Assembly: GCF_003814745.1 (NCBI RefSeq)
Contig: NZ_RKRD01000001.1
Coordinates: 1,240,001 to 1,304,000, forward strand
DNA: 64,000 nucleotides
Reading direction: 5' to 3'
Source of the DNA: Hydrogenoanaerobacterium saccharovorans
Lineage (GTDB): Bacteria; Bacillota; Clostridia; Oscillospirales; Ruminococcaceae
Part shown: positions 62,148-64,000 of the stretch, piece by piece
Position numbering within the stretch: the stretch's first letter is position 1
Layout: the number at the start of each line of letters is the position of its first letter
Position numbers and translations under genes: made by a program
The notes under the pieces: generated by a model
What the model saw: only the letters and a program-made list of their open reading frames with translations
The model's database searches: none
Told to the model about the DNA's origin: nothing

Positions 62148-63098
62148 TTATATCATTGCACTGTCGGGGTCTACTTTACGCACAATGCCGTTTGCAATTA
62201 AAATAGTAATGCATCCGGCTACCGATTGTAAAAATGCCGCGGCGGATGCCATACCGGTTGTCGAAGTTTTCAATTGTTTAAATACAAACACATCTATCGT
62301 TTGTGTTACTGAGTACAAGGAGTTCGAATCTCTCGGCACCTGATAGAACAGTCCAAAGTCGGAATAAAAGATGCGGCCTACAGCCAAAATAAACATCATT
62401 ATAATAACGGTTTTCATCAGAGGCAATGTAATATATTTTATTTGCTGCCAAATCGATGCTCCATCTATAATTGCAGCTTCGTAATAAGTGCGGTCGATAC
62501 CTGTTATAGTAGCCAGGTAAACAACCATATTGTAGCCAAGGCTTTTCCACACGTTCATAAATACTATGAGCCACGGCCACATGTTCTTCTCCATATACCA
62601 TTGGTGGGGGTCCATTCCAAACTGAACCAGTAAGCTGTTTACAAGACCTCTGTCATAGCTTAAAAATGCCCACAACAAAGCAGTTACAACTACCCAAGAA
62701 AGAAAGTACGGTAAAAACATTGCCGTCTGGTAAAATTTTGCCAAGCGTTTGCTATGCAGCTGGCCAATCAACAGTGCTGCAGTAACCGGTAGGACGATAC
62801 TTAATACAATAAACACAATGTTATACAGCAGTGTATTGCGCAATATCATCCAGATGTCTCCGGAAGAAAATAAAAATTCAAAGTTTTTAAAACCACACCA
62901 ATCACTTTGTAATATGCTGTCGATGAAATTCCCTTTAATTTTGTAATCCTTAAATGCGATAATAATACCAAACATCGGTAAAAAGCTGAATAAGAAATAC
63001 CAAATTGTAGTGGGTAATGCTAAAATGCTCAGCTCTGTGTCATCACGCGTCCAACGTTTTTTACGTTTTATGGCAGCCTGTTCAATTTTATGAGCCAT
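62148..63098 (-). CDS. ABC transporter permease (LplB/CUT1 type)
   Basis: A 316-residue permease with about six transmembrane segments and the EAA loop YYEAAIIDGASIWQQIKYITLPLMKTVIIM. Residues 1-35 are cytoplasmic and basic. I chose ATG 63098 behind AAAGGAGGAGG. The longer opening to 63158 lacks a site. It is the first gene of the minus-strand cluster. Confidence 0.93.
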   Translation of the reverse strand: MAHKIEQAAIKRKKRWTRDDTELSILALPTTIWYFLFSFLPMFGIIIAFKDYKIKGNFIDSILQSDWCGFKNFEFLFSSGDIWMILRNTLLYNIVFIVLSIVLPVTAALLIGQLHSKRLAKFYQTAMFLPYFLSWVVVTALLWAFLSYDRGLVNSLLVQFGMDPHQWYMEKNMWPWLIVFMNVWKSLGYNMVVYLATITGIDRTYYEAAIIDGASIWQQIKYITLPLMKTVIIMMFILAVGRIFYSDFGLFYQVPRDSNSLYSVTQTIDVFVFKQLKTSTTGMASAAAFLQSVAGCITILIANGIVRKVDPDSAMI

Positions 63099-63398
63099 AG
63101 TTCCTCCTCCTTTACTTACGGCCACCAATGTGTCCGCTTGCGGTGCTCTTAAGTGCATCGCTAGTTTATATATATATTATAATTGTAATACCAATGCCTT
63201 ACTATCTCACATTCTTTAGGCTTTAGTATAAAAACGTTAGGTTTGTGGTAAAAAAATAACCTCATATTCAGTATTTCTTTAAAAAAATTATCTATAACTA
63301 ACAAATATAGTGATGGAAGTAACATTCTTGGTGTAGACTTATTAAAACAAATATTTTATGATTTATTAAAAAATGCTTTAGCGAAAGGAGTGTTTATA
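63099..63398. other. Divergent intergenic region
   Basis: This 300-base AT-rich region separates the divergent ABC permease and GH20 genes and should hold both promoters. A TATAAT is visible on the minus strand near 63178-63183, but no good -35 goes with it. I see no gene or terminator here. Confidence 0.4.
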
Positions 63399-64000
63399 TT
63401 GTTATCAATCAATATTTGTGGCGGAATTCCCCCTGAACTTCAAGGCGGTACGAGGGAGATAGCAGCACTGCTGGGCTTGGATTTTTCAGAAAAAGGGCTT
63501 AAAACGCAATTACAAAAAGGGGACAAACTTGCTGTTTGCGTACAGGAAAACGAATGTACCATTATATATCGCAACAAAGTTGAATTTTTTCGTGCGTTGG
63601 CTCTTTTAGTAAGATACGAGGGAAAGCCCGTTGCAATTGAAGAAATATCTTGTTTTAAACGTTGTGGTGTTATGCTCGATTGTTCGCGTAATGCAGTTCT
63701 TACGGTAGATGCGATTAAAAATATTTTGTGCCGCATGGCATTGATGGGGCTAGACCTTGCAATGATGTATACCGAAGATACTTACACTTTGCCCCAGCAA
63801 CCTTATTTTGGTTATTTGCGCGGTCGATATACGCCCGAAGAATTATGTGAGTTAGATGATTATGCTGATATGTTTGGCATTGAAATGATACCTTGTATAC
63901 AAACGCTTGCACATTTGGAGCGTGCGCTGCAATGGCCTTGCATGAAAAAGTACTGCGATACCGAAGATATTCTTATGGTAGGTGCTGAAGAAACCTATCA
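63399..64000 (+). CDS. Beta-N-acetylhexosaminidase-like (GH20), 3' end outside the window
   Basis: An open frame runs from TTG 63399 (8 bases after AAAGGAG) to the window end, about 200 residues without a stop. The stretch MLDCSRNAVLTVDAIKNILCRMALMGLDLAMMYTEDTYTLPQQPYFGYLRGRYTPEEL followed by ADMFGIEMIPCIQTLAHLE is the start of the GH20 catalytic barrel. The catalytic Asp-Glu pair lies beyond the window. It has no signal peptide, so it would act on imported glycans, releasing GlcNAc. It is divergent from the ABC permease genes. Confidence 0.82.
   Translation, partial: MLSINICGGIPPELQGGTREIAALLGLDFSEKGLKTQLQKGDKLAVCVQENECTIIYRNKVEFFRALALLVRYEGKPVAIEEISCFKRCGVMLDCSRNAVLTVDAIKNILCRMALMGLDLAMMYTEDTYTLPQQPYFGYLRGRYTPEELCELDDYADMFGIEMIPCIQTLAHLERALQWPCMKKYCDTEDILMVGAEETY

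Noticed and set aside
1..64000. tRNA, rRNA, CRISPR array or prophage
   Set aside because: I saw no cloverleaf-like sequence, no regularly spaced repeats and no phage structural genes.

Overview
The window reads as a chromosomal segment of a low-to-moderate GC, Gram-positive, motile and probably spore-forming member of the Clostridia. The organism is inferred from gene content only. The flagellar order is Firmicutes-like (FliY with a CheC-like half, FliW/CsrA, CheC/CheD, sigma-D). There is a cyclic-di-GMP-I riboswitch, a LysM plus GH18 spore-type cortex hydrolase, and a YesM/YesN-type two-component system next to an LplB/YtcP-type sugar transporter. About three quarters of the window (1 to 46365) is one flagellar locus. 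The last quarter holds a few housekeeping genes and a glycan-utilisation cluster on the minus strand.

Region 1 (1-14075) holds the late flagellar genes: the 3' part of a chemoreceptor gene, flagellin, a minus-strand ParA-ComFB pair, then flgM-flgN-flgK-flgL-yviE-like-fliW-csrA, a divergent PilZ-fold-like gene, a FlgN/FliT-like chaperone, fliD and fliS. Several of these units start from a shared promoter shape, TTAA-N15-NNCGATNN, which I read as this organism's sigma-28 (FliA) promoter. The flagellin leader carries a CsrA-type stem-loop with AGGA in the loop, so the FliW-CsrA-flagellin switch is probably intact.

Region 2 (14078-20228) is the most unusual part. A sigma-28-like promoter precedes a 1453-residue secreted protein with six cadherin-like beta-sandwich repeats and a class B sortase. 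These are followed directly by the rod genes flgB and flgC and a terminator. A sortase and a large surface protein co-transcribed with rod genes is not a standard flagellar arrangement, and it is my best candidate for an undescribed system here.

Region 3 (20229-20997) is about 770 bases of regulatory DNA. It contains two sigma-A promoters, an operator-like TTTGTAA/TTACAAA cluster, a cyclic-di-GMP-I riboswitch, an 11-codon leader ORF and a strong terminator that overlaps the end of that ORF. It controls Region 4 (20998-46365): fliE-F-G-H-I-J-K, flgD, the TIGR02530-type protein, flgE, flbD, motA-motB, fliM-fliY, cheY, fliO-P-Q-R, flhB-flhA, fliA (sigma-28), two FlgF/FlgG-type rod genes, cheC, cheD and a FapA-like protein. 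flhF, flhG, cheA, cheW, cheB and cheR are not in the window.

Region 5 (46366-49774) holds a 202-bp element bounded by perfect 12-bp inverted repeats, the spore-type LysM-GH18 hydrolase, and ribosomal protein bL25 with a possible AUU start. Region 6 (49775-64000) is a minus-strand cluster with two ABC permeases, a lipoprotein binding protein, a YesM/YesN system, a GH130 phosphorylase, a GH38 alpha-mannosidase, an MFS transporter and a phosphohexomutase. A divergent, truncated GH20-type hexosaminidase gene runs off the window end. Together these suggest uptake and phosphorolytic breakdown of mannose- and GlcNAc-containing oligosaccharides such as N-glycan fragments.
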